The position numbers and the translations under genes are program-made. Below are positions 26,640 to 26,813 of a stretch of 26,813 nucleotides of DNA, one piece after another (within the stretch, counting starts at the first letter, position 1; each line of letters begins with the position of its first letter). The notes under the pieces are model-generated. The model saw only the letters and a list, made by a program, of their open reading frames with translations, ran no database searches and was not told the DNA's origin. The DNA is from Chara braunii. Lineage: Eukaryota; Streptophyta; Charophyceae; Charales; Characeae. Location of the stretch: the NCBI GenBank assembly GCA_003427395.1, contig BFEA01000161.1, forward strand, positions 842,822 through 869,634, read 5' to 3'.

Positions 26640-26813
26640 GTCTGTCTTTATGTCAATCGCTTGGCTGTCCGCCCGCCCATCCATCAGTCTGTCTGCGAGA
26701 CCGCCCGTCCGTTTGTCCGCCCATCCATCCATCCATCCATCCGTCTGTCTGCCCATCGCCCACCCACCTGCCCGCCGATCAGCCCATCTCTCCCTCCATC
26801 CGTCTCTCTCTCT
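26640..26813. repeat. CCAT/GTCTGTC-type simple repeat region
   Basis: Units of CCAT, CCGT and GTCTGTC alternate to the end of the window, with the purest (CCAT)n part at about 26720-26741. Minus-strand reading frames give Asp/Gly/Trp-rich artefacts. Confidence 0.85.

Larger units (their letters stand above)
25794..26813. other. Flanking DNA beyond the LINE, no gene recognised
   Basis: This is the far side of the LINE insertion site. It contains a 25-bp phrase (25946-25970) that matches 9323-9347 with three differences, A-rich DNA near 26120-26160, a C-rich run, and CT/CCAT simple repeats to the end. The open frames on both strands (up to 146 codons at 26316-26756) come from simple repeats or lack any recognisable feature. 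Confidence 0.5.

Noticed and set aside
26316-26756. 146-codon minus-strand frame rich in Asp/Gly/Trp/Met
   Set aside because: Translation of CCAT/CTGT simple repeats and the poly(C) run.

Overview
This is nuclear DNA of a eukaryote. It has spliced exons with GT-AG introns, a non-LTR retrotransposon, a Ty3/gypsy remnant, microsatellites and an assembly gap. Two things point to a green-lineage (streptophyte) host that makes motile cilia. First, a U6 snRNA copy carries the plant-type 5' hairpin (GGGACATCCG) and 3' segment (CGCATAAATCGAGAAA). Second, three minus-strand exons encode coiled coil resembling CCDC39/FAP59, the 96-nm axonemal ruler protein, which flowering plants lack. A Chara-like charophyte alga with flagellate sperm is my best guess; this is inference and was not checked by any search.

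Layout. Positions 1-6644 are the inside of the CCDC39-like gene on the minus strand. Three exons (6379-6644, 5023-5154, 1124-1217) join in phase into about 163 codons of continuous coiled coil. Introns of 1.2 and 3.8 kb separate them. The larger intron holds CA and GT microsatellites, two copies of a roughly 470-bp repeat, a U6 retrocopy flanked by a 16-bp target-site duplication, and a 237-bp tandem duplication that has copied the splice donor of the middle exon. The smaller intron holds a 44-bp-arm hairpin, a purine tract and a 10-bp minisatellite. The start and end of the gene lie outside the window or were not recognised.

Positions 6645-10598 are repeat-rich non-coding DNA. They contain a dispersed repeat also seen at 4109-4303, followed by a piece of LINE 3' end, and then a frameshifted Ty3/gypsy gag-protease-RT remnant. 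Positions 10652-11537 are an assembly gap flanked by poly(T).

Positions 11538-25780 are LINE territory, all on the minus strand. At least four 5'-truncated 3' ends (about 11546-14515) are stacked side by side. One apparently full-length element follows at 14529-25780. It is bounded by a perfect 13-bp direct repeat (14516-14528 and 25781-25793) and ends in an A/TAA-rich tail. It encodes ORF1 (CCHC knuckle, charged coiled-coil C-terminal half) and ORF2 (AP endonuclease, reverse transcriptase with FADD, C-terminal zinc-binding domain). Its 5' leader is about 3 kb long and almost free of G on the sense strand, with a CpG-rich palindromic segment at the very 5' end. ORF1 has one in-frame stop and ORF2 has about four breaks, so this copy reads as defective or contains sequencing errors. 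The last kilobase (25794-26813) is flanking DNA with simple repeats.

No bacterial-style operon, CRISPR array or tRNA was found. The most interesting objects are the unusually long LINE with its strand-asymmetric leader, the U6 retrocopy, and the intronic duplication of a splice donor in the cilia gene.
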